This document shows positions 45,760-57,692 of a stretch of DNA of 64,000 bases, piece after piece (within the stretch, counting starts at the first letter, position 1; every line of letters begins with the position of its first letter). The position numbers were made by a program, and so were the translations under genes. The notes under the pieces were generated by a model that was not told where the DNA came from, did no database searches, and was given only the letters and a program-made list of their open reading frames with translations. The stretch is from Ceratobasidium sp. AG-K. Lineage: Eukaryota; Basidiomycota; Agaricomycetes; Cantharellales; Ceratobasidiaceae. Where the stretch lies: the NCBI GenBank assembly GCA_037039685.1, contig JAWNGF010000002.1:4774001-4838000 (forward strand). Reading direction: 5' to 3'.

Positions 45760-48275
45760 CTACTGAGAGGACTGGTCCAGCAAACCCTGCACAAGGCATT
45801 TTATTCCCCATGCTCCTGGGTCGCAAGTCCCCTTGACAGCTTCAGGATTTACGTATGCTGCACGTCCTGCACGTGCGGGCAGGGACTTGGTCTTTTCTGC
45901 TGCACGGTGAGCTGCCTCGACCACTTGGCCTAGCCTTGTGTCTGGATTCCTGAGTGCCTCGACAAACGCCGCCAGCGGATCGACTAGGGTACGGCTGGGT
46001 GGACGAGCACGAGTATACGTGTAAAGGCGTTCGAGTGCGAATGTTGCCGCAGATGCATACTGTTGGCGACCAGGGTCCTCGGGGTTACTTCGCAGAGCAG
46101 CCTGCAAGCCTTGTGCAAGGGCAGATAGGTATATGCTGTTCAGATTTTAGCGCACACCAATCATTAGAAGACGCGAGCGCCTTGCCTGTATAATGCTCCG
46201 GATGTACCGCCCATCGCATCCCCAACTACTCGACCAATTTCACCAATGGCACCCACAGGATCAAAAGATGCAAAATCGGCTGATCCAGGGCCCTGAGTAT
46301 AGCTATAAAACATCTTTACGGCAAGCGAGATTTCATCATGATATGACGCGTACCTCTAGCACCAGTCTTGAGTGTAGTACCACAATCGCCGTCGCCTACT
46401 ATCTTTATGATATCATTTAGAGGAACATAACAAGGTCCGTTCTCAGTTACCTGATCCATATGTGTGATATCTGCCTCGGCTTGGATTAGCCGTTACATGC
46501 GCGCCGTATTGATTCCACAAACTGATTGGAGATGCGAATATTACTCTGGGACTTGCTCTGAATTGCGGCATTCTTGGTCGGAGCGCTCTTTGCTGGCTTG
46601 GACCTTGGTGGGGAATTGCTAGTCCAAGTCCAAGCGGGAGTTTTTGCTGGAGCGTCGAGCAATTCAATTATTTTGCCCTTCGTGATCGTGCCTTCACCTG
46701 ATTGCGGGAGCAAGAGGAGTGTAATGGAGAACCCAGGCATGTTCAATGATGTCTGCCTATTGTCAGAATTTCGGTGAAGAATTACAGGATATTCGCCAGC
46801 GTACCATGTATGTGCCGACTAGCATTCGCTCGATAGTAACTCCGGCATCCTCAAGCTTGCCTGAGACGGTTTTGGCAACACTGCTAAGCTCCAGAGCGCT
46901 GAGTCCACCGAGGTTGTTCACTAGCAACACACAGCTGGGAGAAACTCCTTCTGTCGGCCACGGAAGGAACGCTCTATCTTCGTCGGATACTGGGGTAGCG
47001 AGGAGGTAGCTGAGTAATTTGTCTACCAGGTCGGAAACAGCAGGAATAGGACGAATTCTAGTGTGTCCAGATTCATTGTGTATACCTAGCGTATGATAAG
47101 GAGGATAGTAAGCAGATAATAATTCATAGTTTTACTGGTGCTCACCCATCCCAACTTCGATCTCGTCTTCATGCAAGTGAGTGTCCGTTAATTCAGTTCC
47201 AGGAACCTGCCTGAAGTCAGCTCTGGTCCGAACTGTGGTCCAGTCAGACACTCACATGGCAATGTTCCAGTCCGACTGCTATCGTACCAATCCGGCTTGC
47301 CACAAACTGAGCAACTTCATGGACATCGTCCAAGTTCGCGCCCTGGTGCGCTAGCGCCCCAGCAATTTTGTATACCAAAACGGTCCCTGCAAGTCCCCTT
47401 TCCCCTGAGTCTTTATACCGATGCGTCTGGTACGACAGAGTAATCAGCATTACCTTCTTCCCACAATCTCTCCTTGCTCCTTCCCTACGCTAACATCGTC
47501 ACCGACTATCACGAATTTGAGCGTTCCCGCTTTAGAAGGGTTGGCGGCGCAATATTGTTCTCGAGCGAGACCGAAGTTGAGGATATCACCCGTATAGGAT
47601 CTGGAGACCAACATTATGCTGAGCAGCGGCACCTGTTGATGGTTCTATGTACGTACTTGACCACCATGAGTATCCTCTCGTTGCAAGCAAGTTAGTGCTG
47701 TAAAATCAATCGGCAGTTGTAGCATTACCCTTTCTCGTTTTCGACAAGTTCTACAGCACGTTTGACTTGGTTCGCATTGGGTGATGCGAACACATCGCCA
47801 CACACCGCGGCTAGATGTATACGTGAATAATGAAATCTTATACCAGAGGCCACTAAATCATTGGTCACATACCTGTAAGCATCCCTTCGCCTGATCCGAA
47901 AACAGAGATCAGAGTAGGAATTTTTAGACCCCCGCTACCACTGACCAACGAATCCCGAGTGTGCTGGCTCATGCCCTGCCCCACCTCCGCTTATCAATGC
48001 AACCCGAGAACGATCAGGTTCTGTAAGATACAGTACTAGATTTATGTTTTGGGAATTAAGGCTGATTCAAGATTGTCCGCCCCTGCATTGAGTGCCCTTC
48101 TCCTCACCTTTGTATTGTTCGTCAACCGTTGCGTTGGGATTTGCACCTGCAACACCTCGCAGGCATCGACTACAAGCGAGGAGGGTGATGGTATTATATG
48201 TTTATCTAACAGGGTGTAATGTATCCACGATCCGACACGTACGGATGCATACATGAACTTACGAAGGGCGGCCAT
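45760..48275 (-). CDS. DAK1: Dihydroxyacetone kinase
   Basis: Phosphorylates dihydroxyacetone with ATP, detoxifying it and feeding glycerol carbon into glycolysis; cytosolic, about 590 residues. The first coding exon is only 13 nt (ATG 48275), joined to [20 protein letters not shown]. The DhaK domain has [70 protein letters not shown] and GLEHCHVPGTEL, whose His binds the substrate covalently. It also has [14 protein letters not shown] and [16 protein letters not shown] linker ([13 protein letters not shown]) precedes the DhaL/DAK2 domain with [14 protein letters not shown] (metal/ATP-binding Asps), GGTSGALY and [20 protein letters not shown], then [20 protein letters not shown] at 45760. All key motifs intact. 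Confidence 0.94.
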
Positions 48276-49003
48276 GCTGTAGTGTATCCCGAGTCGAATA
48301 GTTCTCACCAGTAGATCACATCAAAAGGAAGTAGTACTTGTATACGTCATAAATGTGGCGATAGTACTGACTAGGACCAGCTGTGAAATGGCGATTCAAG
48401 CGCTTGAGCGCATATATTCGTGCAAACGTTCGAGGTTTCGAGCACGACGATGGCCATGATCCTTCCAGACAAAAGCGAATTTCCTTCATAAAGACATAAA
48501 GCGCGGCTGGAAGGTAACCAGCATACCTTACTATGCACGCGTATAATTGCCGGCGTTGCTCGGCACTATTCATGAGCCCAAATGCGGCTTGGCGAAAGTG
48601 CACGTTTACCGCGCATTCCGATGCTATGCCCCCGTGAACCTACATGGGTGTAGTAATAACTGTAATAGGAGAGGGCTAGCTCGAGCGTGAGGTTTCAGAA
48701 GTTGAAGACCAGGTCAGGGTATCTCTATTCTCAGTAAACCACTGAGATCCAGGTTTGTGAACGACGTTTTACTTTCTGTCGCGCAGAAAATTTTACTCCC
48801 TTAGAGTGGTTTTGCAGTCTTGCTAATTTAGTCACGGAATATACAGAGCATAATTACATAGACACTTCAAGCGCATTCATAATAACGAATAATTATGCAA
48901 TGCCCACCTGTGCTCGTACGGGCGACGCAAGTAGAGTCCCAGATCTTGTGAGAAGCTCTCCGGTTCTCTACTAGTGGATACCCGGCTGCGCAACTAGCAA
49001 GCC
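48276..49003. other. Intergenic, 0.73 kb
   Basis: Upstream region of the dihydroxyacetone kinase gene and 3' flank of the TKL kinase. A 95-codon minus-strand frame (48316-48603) has no motif or promoter support. Confidence 0.4.
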
Positions 49004-50594
49004 CTACGCCCAGCCGACCACATTGATCCAGCGACTCCTATGAGAGAGGCCATTCATCTAGAACAATTCAACATCAATCTTCATATACGAGCAACGAGGC
49101 ATTTCAGCTTACATGATCGAATACCACTTGGCTGGTTGGACGAAGTATTGGCTCAGAATTCCAACAGCTCGTGAGTAAGTTCCATCGTTCTTCCCCTCTG
49201 GCGTCCTGTTCTGACAGCTCTTCTGGCCGAATCGGTATCTTTCCACTGGCTAAGGCAAGTATAACCTGGGCGTCTTTCTTGTGTTCCCAGTACGGGACTC
49301 GACCGGTTAAAACCTCCTGTTATGAATCACTCAATTCGTCATACTTCCCCAGATGAATAAGAGAACCAAACCAGCAGAGTCTGTCAGAGATGCTGTAAGT
49401 TGTCAAGCGCATCCCCTGTTTCGCATTAATACTAACCATGCCAAGTGAATGCACGTCAGTCATGGTACTTCGTTCCACGGACATATCTTCCCTGACTAAT
49501 TCGAAGGCCTGTTTCAGGCAGTTACTGCTGACTGTCAAGAATAATGATAAGATAGGACAACCAACCATCCAGCGCAGCGAACCACCTCCAATCTCCCTTG
49601 TGGATGTAAATCCGAGCGAGTATCCTTCCAGAATCGAGTTTCCAAAATCGCTAATCTTGAGAGTGCCGTCATCGGACACTAAAATATTTGCCTTGAAAGG
49701 AAGTAACAGTTTGCATCGAGAGAAAGCATCAGGATATAATCATACTGCCTTGAGATCCCCGTGCACCTAATACTCAGTTGTCAGTCAGGCTTACTTGAAA
49801 CTATTGTTAGAAAACGACTACCATCCCTATCCTGTGCATATATGCGAGCCCATCCGCGATTTGCAAGCACTAAAGAAACCAAGGAAAGCGTGTGCTATAC
49901 GTTGACGCGTGATGGTACGTACCATGGCCCAACGATGTGAGCTAGCAGTGGGATAACGTTCCATATAGCGCTGAAGAGAACCGTTGCCCATCCACGGGGA
50001 GACCATTGCTAACTGACCGTTAAACATCGCAGCACCTGAGAGCTCCAAAACGTTTCGGTGTTTTGCTTTCGACCAGTAATAGAGTTCGCGTGCAGCTTGC
50101 TGAATAACGAAATTAATTCAGCACTCTTGGTCAATCCCCCAAAATGAGACGTTTAACTATACCTTTATTACTTTGTCTTTGAGTCCGATAATGTGTGGAG
50201 TCTTAAGCATTTGACGCCAACAACGGAATCAGAGGTATTCGTCCACTTGTAAACATCTCCAAATCGCCCTCCGGCAGCAGGAGCGAAACCTTGACAACCC
50301 ACTGGGACTGGTCTCAGAGTCGAAGTCACATCGGGGCAACCGTGTTCAATCAAGTGCTGGAATACTTCACAGACCGCCTGCAAGTGGTAGGGCAGGTTAT
50401 TACAATGCCGTCCTGGCTCACGGGTATGTCGAGCCAATTTATGGATATTAGCTCACCATTCCGGAAGTGATTACCGGGGGGACGTCAGTGTGCGCTAGGA
50501 CTGATTCATCCGCTGGAATTTGTGTGAGCGGAACCTCGATAGAAACCGTAAGTGTGCTATCCACGACAGGGACCAGTGGGATGGTCCGTGCCAT
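49004..50594 (-). CDS. Tyrosine-kinase-like (TKL) protein kinase
   Basis: About 410 residues from ATG 50594 (MARTIPLVPVVDSTLTVSIE). Kinase subdomains are all visible: Gly loop AGGRFGDVYKW, VAIK-type VVGVKCLR, helix C region ARELYYWSKAKHRNVLELSG, hinge MVSPWMGNGSLQRYM, catalytic loop VHGDLKAANILV, DFG as ISDFGNS, activation segment GGGSLRWMAPELV, TDVHSLGM and ARGEERWNLLTSCWNSEPIL with RPTS. The catalytic loop has HGD instead of HRD, a variant common in the expanded TKL families of Agaricomycetes; the catalytic Asp and Lys are kept, so activity is plausible. The short C-terminal exon ends at TAG 49004. No regulatory domain other than a short N-terminal leader; substrate unknown. Confidence 0.88.
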
Positions 50595-50724
50595 AGCCCT
50601 GGTAGGTATTGACACGACCGATGGACTATGACTGTGGCCCCTGCGTGAGCCAAGCGAAAGTGATAGGAGCCCCAGCGTAGCTAATGTTCTCTCGTACTGA
50701 GCTCTCGGCTCTCACCCCACCGCG

Positions 50725-50732
50725 TTTAAATA
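50725..50732 (-). promoter_or_regulatory. TATA-like element of the TKL kinase
   Basis: TATTTAAA on the minus strand, about 130 bp upstream of the kinase ATG at 50594. Confidence 0.4.
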
Positions 50733-52845
50733 TGAGCCCATTGTTCGATTCCATTCCTCAGCTCATGAGTTAATGCGAGGGCATGTCATGACACCATGCT
50801 TCGTGTGTACGCCACCCTCGGCTCTGCCCCAACAACTCGTGTTCGCAGCCCTGATCTATTGTACCTTCATAAGCGACCAGCTGCCTAGAACTTACACCTC
50901 CTATTTTGTGGCCCCGACGAATTTTCCGCGAGCCAACGCGCACTGCGAATGCAAAGAAGACCAACTAGAGGGCAAGGTAGGCGATAGCTTGAACAAGTAA
51001 CTGAATATCGTTAACGTGTCATGACGATGTCCCTCCTTGCTTATAGCTTAGTTTGAGTGTGACATCCATATTGAGCGGAGCGCCACAAGTTGGAGTAAGA
51101 TAATATGTATGTTCATACCCTTCTACTTGTGCGTTATATGCGCGCAGCCTAAATACTGCTCCAGTATTCTGGAACTCCCACAGTTTAAACCCAAGACAGG
51201 AGCTAACGAAGTCCCAAATAAAGAAGGGTTAACCTTTTAGTACGAGTGTGCTTGTGCCTCGAAGGCTACGCTTTTAGCCAAATTCTTGCGCAGAACCACG
51301 AAAGCGCTGCGTGGGGGTTTTACGCCAACGCATGTCGCGCATACACGCACATAATAATGACGTGCGTGGGCTAGCGACCACATGTAAATGCGGCTGCAAC
51401 CGAACTGCGGGTCACTGGGCAGCTGGCCGCTGGTAGCTTAAGCAGTGCCAGAAAGCGTTGTCCCGGCACGTGTCTATTGTCGAGGGAGGTCAGGATACCA
51501 CGTCAGAACCTGCAGAGTGGGCCACCTGGACCTGCATACACCCGGGTTCAGCAAAACGGTGCGCCATGTGCAAGAGAACTACAGCGCTGGGGCTTGACGC
51601 TAGCGTACCCAGCATCACTCACATTAATCCACGATAACTCGTTCTATATTCTCCTCCGCGAGGCAGTTAGCTTCCGGCCAACAATTAGGCTATTTCGCAA
51701 GGTGAATATATGTTCGAAAACCTAGTCACGTGGAGGTTGGCACTAATTATCGCTAACGCCACGATTACACCTAAGCCACAATGAAAATATAATTGAGCAA
51801 CCAGAAGCAATATAAGAACATGTTTACTATACCTGCCAAGTAAATCTCCGAAGCTCAAGGCCGACTGCGCCATGGGACAGATAATTGCATAGCACTCTGC
51901 TTGGTTCGTAAGCTGATATCCTAGTGCGGTGAGACATCAATGCGCACCATTGTGAGCCCACCTGTTCAAATGTTGTCCTTTTCCAAGTCCAGTGAGATGG
52001 GAATAGTGGTTGTCGAAAATAGACGCTTGGCCATAGTTATGAACCTGGATAGTTCCGGTACTTCAACGGCTATAGTATGGGGACGAGTCGCGATATTTAT
52101 CCCGCGCGACATCGGCACGCAGCACCCCCCCCCCCCTAAGCCCTCACTAATCGCTCAAATGGTAGGAGACCTTCGTATCCAGTCCGAATCAGCCTACACG
52201 AGTCCAGATCCACCGCAGTTGGGAGACCCATGTGCCACTAGGGGATTCCTCCCGTCTCTCGCCTTCCATTCCCTGTGCATCAAGCAGAAGTTCATGATGC
52301 GGGAAACCTGACCGAGCCTGTGATAAATCACCTTGCCACCATCGCGTGATCCGAGTTGATTGGTTGATCAAGCTGTGATCAGGGCGCTTAGCTACCATCT
52401 TGGGGACACTCCGTGGGTATTGCCAAGAGTTTGTCTTTTACATATATTTCATGATGAGTCGGCTCGCCGGGTCCGTACCCCTTTTCCCGCAACGTGTTCG
52501 TGGCGCATTGCAACATTGTTTTACTTGTATGGCCACAGTTGTATAATTTTCTGGAAACAACCAACTGGAGTGGTGTCTTGATAATTGTTTTCGAAGGATC
52601 GACTCAAAGGACTGCCCCGAGGGCGCAAACGCGACATTTTTGCGGAGGACAGGCGAATTACAAAAATCAGATTTGCGCCTAAAATATAGAGTACGAGCTC
52701 CGGCAGCACTATGACCGAAAAGTTCGGCGCCTACCGGGGTGTAAGGTACGGACTAAACAAGTGCCTGGTGGAATTGAGTCCGTGGCCTCGGCAGAAATCT
52801 AAGTACTTACATGCGAAAGACAGCGAGATAGCGGTGTAAACAAAA
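50733..52845. other. Gene-poor interval, 2.1 kb, with a C12 run
   Basis: No domain-bearing frame or splice series recognised. A homopolymer of 12 C lies at 52125-52136 inside a 123-codon plus-strand frame that has no other support. No transposon ends were noticed. Confidence 0.45.
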
Positions 52846-53358
52846 TCAATAATACTCGTCCCTTTGCCGGTACTTTTGGCGTTGCTGCCATTGAGACTGT
52901 TCTTCCAGCTCGGCACGATTTTGCCTAACTTCTTGAACGAGAAGTACAAATTTGACCAACCCCACGACGGTGCCGCCAAGAATGACGCCTGTCAGAACTG
53001 CCGCCCCACACAGCACATAGAGCGGGTAGAATGCACGAATGACAGCCGAAAGCGCGCTAAACGGCAGTGTGATGAGATAGAGCAACGTGTCGAGAACGAC
53101 TAAAGCGGGTGCCGCTACCAAGACTATCGAAGATGCGAGTGCCCTTAGTGGTTTGGATGGAACGGCAATGATGGCACGGGGTACGGCTAGCAAATAGGGA
53201 ACCAGGGCGCGAAGTGAAACCTGATTGGACGAAGGGATAGGCACAGACGAGGTGGGTTTGATAACTGCATCCTTGCCTGTGTAGGAAAAGAATGCAGGAA
53301 AGAGAGCAGCGACGACGGCGAGTGCGCTGACTAGCACAATGGTCTCGCGGTGAGACAT
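52846..53358 (-). CDS. Hypothetical membrane protein, 170 residues
   Basis: Uninterrupted frame from ATG 53358 (MSHRETIVLVSALAVVAALF) to TGA at 52846. An N-terminal hydrophobic helix may be a signal anchor. Two or three further hydrophobic segments follow (SSIVLVAAPALVVLDTLLYL; YVLCGAAVLTGVILGGTVVG), then a Gln/Arg/Glu-rich cytosolic tail (EEQSQWQQRQKYRQRDEYY). It is not assigned to a family by eye. It is divergent from the chitin deacetylase gene across about 220 bp, so the two may be co-regulated. An acidic or basic coiled tail next to membrane helices would fit an ER or peroxisomal membrane protein, but that is a guess. Confidence 0.7.
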   Translation of the reverse strand: MSHRETIVLVSALAVVAALFPAFFSYTGKDAVIKPTSSVPIPSSNQVSLRALVPYLLAVPRAIIAVPSKPLRALASSIVLVAAPALVVLDTLLYLITLPFSALSAVIRAFYPLYVLCGAAVLTGVILGGTVVGLVKFVLLVQEVRQNRAELEEQSQWQQRQKYRQRDEYY

Positions 53359-53578
53359 TGGCGGAGCGCGTGTTTGACGCGAGTGTTTGTCCTAGTTTGA
53401 CACGGACGTGTCCTGCCAAGATCAAAGTTGTTGCTCAGGCCAAGACGCAAAAGGCTTGTCCCCCAAATGCATTAAAACCCGATGGCGGGCGCTCGTCTTT
53501 TCTCAGTTCACCACAACCGTCACCGGCTGAATCCTCCAGTCATCGACCGCCCACTCTCGTTTTTACACACTTTGTAAT

Positions 53579-55039
53579 ATGCGTTCTGCTGCTGTTCTTG
53601 CCCTCGCCGGTGTCGCTGCCGCGCACATCGTTGACCACCACCAGCATGAAAACTTTTTGCGGTCTTTGCACTCTTCCAACTTCCCCCCGACCCCGGTCAA
53701 GCGCCAAAACCAGATCCCTCCGCTCGAGAGCATTGGCCCCGCCCTGCCTTCGGAGCCGGCGGTTCCTCTCCGTGCTACGCCTACGGCCGGTTCCAAACCC
53801 CCGGTTGATGGTGCACCCGTCCTCCCAGCTGGTAAGCCCCTCTACTTTTTTCATTAATTAATTGTCGTTGACATTTGATTACGTAGCGACGATCAACATT
53901 GCAAGCTTCCCCGCGTTCATGACTGCCCCGGATGTCAACTCTCCTGAAGTCAAACAATGGGTTGATGAAGTCGCCAAGTCTGGCGTTGAAATCCCCAACA
54001 TCCCGAAGAACACCGCTGCCCCGGCTGGCAGCGGACAGTCTCTTTGCCAAATCAACCCTGACGCGGCGCTCAAGGCTGGAGCCAACGGCAACTGCTGGTG
54101 GTCGTGTGGAAGCTGCACGCGTGACACCGATGTCGAGACTTGCCCTGACAAGATGACCTGGGGCTTGACCTTTGACGATGGTCCGTCGCCGTACACCCCC
54201 AAGGTTCTCAACTATCTCGAGGACCAGAAGCTCAAGGCTACCTTCTACGTCATTGGTTCGAACGCCATCGACAAGCCCGCGATTCTCCAGGCGACCTACA
54301 TGGCCGGTCACGAGATTGCCCTCCACACCTGGTCGCATCGTGCGCTCACCACCTTGACCAACGAGGAGATCATCGCCGAGCTTGGCTGGAACTTGAAGGC
54401 CGTCAAGGATGTTACCGGCGTGACCCCCAAGACCATGCGTCCTCCTTATGGTGACATTGACGACCGTGTCCGTGCCATCTGCAAGGCCATGAACTTGACT
54501 CCTGTCATGTGGACCACCGAGGGCGAGCTTCAATACGATACCAACGACTGGCGCATTCAACGATGGTTCTCAAACCGGCCCTCAACTCCTCACCGCCTTC
54601 AACTCGCTCCTCGATCGCGCTGGCCAGCTCAACACTGGCTTTGTCAGCTTGCAACACGATCTCTATGCCCAGACTGTCAACATGGCCGTCGGTTACTTCC
54701 TCCCCGCTGGTACTTCCCACAACCCTCCGTTCGCCGTACGTATTCCTATGGGCGCACTCGTCACTTGTCACTGACCTCCTTCACTAGATCCAATCCGTCA
54801 ACCAGTGCTTGAAGCAGTCTTTGGCCGAGACTTACCGTGAGACCTCGACTGGCAACACCACTCCGGGAAGCTCCAACTCGACCGCTTCTGGAACTGGCAC
54901 TCGCGCAAACGGTGCTGCGACCGGCACCTCTACCGCTTCGACTGGTGCGCCAACTGCCAACGGTGCTCTTTCTCGATGGAACGTCGGCGTTGCGGGTGTT
55001 GCGGGCGTGTTCGTTGCTGGGTTGGTTGCATTGCTATGA
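53579..55039 (+). CDS. CDA: GPI-type chitin deacetylase (carbohydrate esterase family 4), one frame break
   Basis: Converts cell-wall chitin to chitosan. ATG 53579 opens a signal peptide (MRSAAVLALAGVAAAH). The NodB domain has LTFDDGPSPYT (the Asp pair), a MAGHEIALHTWSHRALTTLT segment (the two His metal ligands), KTMRPPYGDIDDRVRAI and VMWTTEG. The C-terminal region is Ser/Thr/Gly-rich and ends in a hydrophobic tail (VAGVAGVFVAGLVALL) typical of a GPI anchor signal. Between TNDWRI (about 54552) and the following NDGSQTGPQLLTAFNSLLD the frame shifts by one base (ATTCAACGATGG; ATCAACGATGG would restore it), with no intron signals available. All other parts are intact, so an assembly indel or a recent mutation is likely. 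Stop TGA at 55037-55039. Confidence 0.9.
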
Positions 55040-55480
55040 GTGGGGCATGTCTAGAGAGTAGATCTATGTGGATGTATCGTCGTTATCGCAGTTTTGATTG
55101 TTGGTTTCGGACTTTCTTGGTTTTCTAGTGCAAGTATTTCTGGTTTCTTTTTTACGTGACACTCGAACTGGTTTGGTTGGGGTGATGTCTTATATCTATA
55201 ATACCACACTTTAAAATCTCTTTCAGTGAATAACTTCAACGTTATTGATATCTGTTTGTGGAGTACAATGCGATTGGGTCTAACCTTAGTCAACATTGTT
55301 TTCGGGGCGGGAAGCCATGACAACGGCATATACTGGACATGCACTCGTCAGCTAATGAGTGCTCCAATGCACCTTGACAATAAGATTAAACTAGTTTAAG
55401 ACGGCACACATTCGTAAAATACAAGAGCAAGGCCAAGCGTAAAACATCGTAAATATCGTTTCTAGTTCATTCCGGGAGTA
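55040..55480. terminator. Shared 3' region of two convergent genes
   Basis: 441 bp between the convergent stops of the chitin deacetylase (55039) and NUP42 (55481). A/T-rich stretches are present (about 55190-55260), suitable for poly(A) sites on both strands, but none is assigned exactly. Confidence 0.35.
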
Positions 55481-57692
55481 CTACCGCATTTCTAATGGGG
55501 GCACGCACTCGGGTATCGATCCCAACTCGAATTTGTCTGCCTTGAACGCGTTCATGATTCCTTCTGACAAAGTTGATTCGTAGTCGTCGGGCAGCAAACT
55601 CGCGTACGGGTCGCGGTCTTTTGCACTCTTGGGACCGAACGGGTTTGATTTTGCTTGAGGTTGCCCAAACGCGGAGGAATTGCTAGTGTTGGAACTAAAC
55701 GTCGAGTTGAACGAGGACCCCCCAAAGGCGGATGGCTTTGCGGCCGCTCCGAATGAAGGGTGCCAAACGCTGAAGTAGTAGTACTAGAACCTCCGAACGC
55801 GCTTGTCGTAGCAGGTGCACCGAATGCGCTCGTGGTAGTAGTTGTTGCGGCGGGTGCACCAAACGCACTGGTAGTCGTTGTACTTGGAGGAGCTCCGAAT
55901 GCAGACTTGGCTCCAAATGCCGAAGAACCGAATGCAGATGCTGGTTGAGTTTGGCCAAAAGCAGATGTAGTCGACGATGGTGTTTGGCCAAACGCCGACG
56001 TAGCGGCAGGCGTCGTCGGGGTTTGGCCAAATACTGGGTTGGCGGGAGCTGTGGAGGTGGTAGGCGTGTCTGACTCCATCCCTTCTCCGTCATTCCCGTT
56101 GTTCGTATTAGAAGTTTGAACGGACAGGCCCGTCCCACTGTTGGCGTTCGTATTCGAGCCAAAAGCCGAGCCTGTACTAGGCTGTCCGCCAAAGGAGTTC
56201 GACTTGTTCGCAAACGCGCCAAAGCCACCACCGGTCCCGCTTGTGCCAAACGCGGATGTGCCACTCGTCCCAGTGGTGCTACCAAATGCCGACGCTCCTG
56301 TTGCGGGCGCACCGAATGCGCTAGTAGTAGTGGTGCTCGCACCGCCGAACGAGGATGACTTGGCGGCAAACGCGCCAAATCCTCCTCCACCGGCACTCGA
56401 CCCAAACGCCGACGTGGCGGGTTTGGCCCCGAATCCACTCTGGCCGAACGCAGGCGCGGCTGTCGAAGAGCCAAACCCAGACTGACCGAATGCAGGCGCG
56501 GGAGTAGCTGTCGAACCGAACGCTGATGTGGTAGGTGCAGTGCTTGACGACCCAAACGCTGACTGGCCGAACGCAGGTTTGGCCCCGAACCCGGATTGCC
56601 CAAATGCAGGAGTGGCAGCAGTAGACGAACCAAATGCGTTTCCTGTGTTTTGCGCGGGGGCTCCAAAGGCGCTAGGCTGTGAAGTTGAACTCCCGAATGC
56701 GCTGGGCTGGCTTGTTCCTCCAAATGGATTTGTGGTGTTGCTTCCGAACGCGCCTGAACCTGTGGAGCCGAATGCGCCAGTTCCCGGTTTGACGAAACTC
56801 GAGCTGCCGAAAGCCGAGGTTTGGGCGGGCTGGGAGGACCCAAAGGTAGACGTGGGCGTGGTGCTTGTCCCAAATGGAGGTTTGGCGGTTGATGGCTGTA
56901 ATCGTTCCCGAAGGCGAGATTTGGCATCTGCTTGCCCAGTTGGCTAGGGACGCGTTAGTCAACGAATACGCAGTAGCGAAACAACCTACGGGAGGAAGAC
57001 CATGTTCATCTACCACGCCCCAGACTCGTTTGGCTTCGTCAAGGGTTATGGCGCCAGTAGAGGAGGCCGAGTTTATTAATGCTTGAGCGGCGTCAATGAG
57101 TTGTTTTTCATGATTTTTCTGTGTCGCTAGGTTAATACGATGAAAGCCCCAGAAATTTTAACTTACATAGGCCTCTAAGCCTCCTCCCTCACGTGCAGCC
57201 GTCCAGGCTGCAACGCGCAACTCCTCTGGGCTCTGATCCAATCCATCAATAACACATGGTACACACTTTCCGGGACCGTAGGACGACAGCGGGTAAAGAG
57301 GGCGATCTATGCCTTGCGTCAAATCCTTGCGAATAGAGTCGGCACTGAACGGGAGATTAGAATCCATGGTGGTCACGACGATGCGCCTACTCACTCAAAG
57401 AGTGTCTGTTTGGCATCTTTGGCGTTCCACGTTTGGTCTGTGGGCCACGAGGTTTCCCATTAAGTACAAACGCATGGTCAACGCGTGACAACTTGGAATG
57501 TGAGACTTACTCCTAAAGCTTCCTGTAGCGGGATTCGAGGCTGGACCTTGGCCAGCGGGATGCGCAAACCGACAGTTTGCGCCAAACCTACATTGGCCTT
57601 GAAGATAGTATTTGCATACGGTATCGGGCTTTTGGGCGAAGCTCTACGTCTATGGATCAGCTCCAATTCAGTCAATTGTTCTAGCTTACCAT
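55481..57692 (-). CDS. NUP42: FG-repeat nucleoporin NUP42 with CCCH zinc finger
   Basis: Nuclear pore protein of the cytoplasmic side, acting with Gle1/Dbp5 in mRNA export. The first coding exon is just the ATG at 57692, followed directly by a GTAAGC intron; exon 2 begins SFAQKPDTV and runs into the CCCH finger CKYYLQGQCRFGANCRFAH (C-x7-C-x5-C-x3-H), as in Nup42/NUPL2. Then NQTWNAKDAKQTLFE, ADSIRKDLTQGIDRPLYPLS, a helical segment, and a 380-residue FG region with dozens of SAFG, PAFGQ and GFGA units. The C-terminal Gle1-binding-type segment is DPYASLLPDDYESTLSEGIM, NAFKADKFELGSIPE, ending at TAG 55481. Near 55772 the frame changes by one base inside FG repeats; a 46-nt weak-donor intron or a one-base deletion explains it. 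Confidence 0.9.

Noticed and set aside
52125..52136. C12 homopolymer as a functional element
   Set aside because: A single simple run in a gene-poor region; more likely a slippage-prone tract or assembly feature.
55695..56927. 410-codon minus-strand ORF rich in Arg, Leu and Pro
   Set aside because: It is the wrong frame of the NUP42 FG-repeat region; the FG frame is supported by dozens of SAFG units and by flanking conserved domains.
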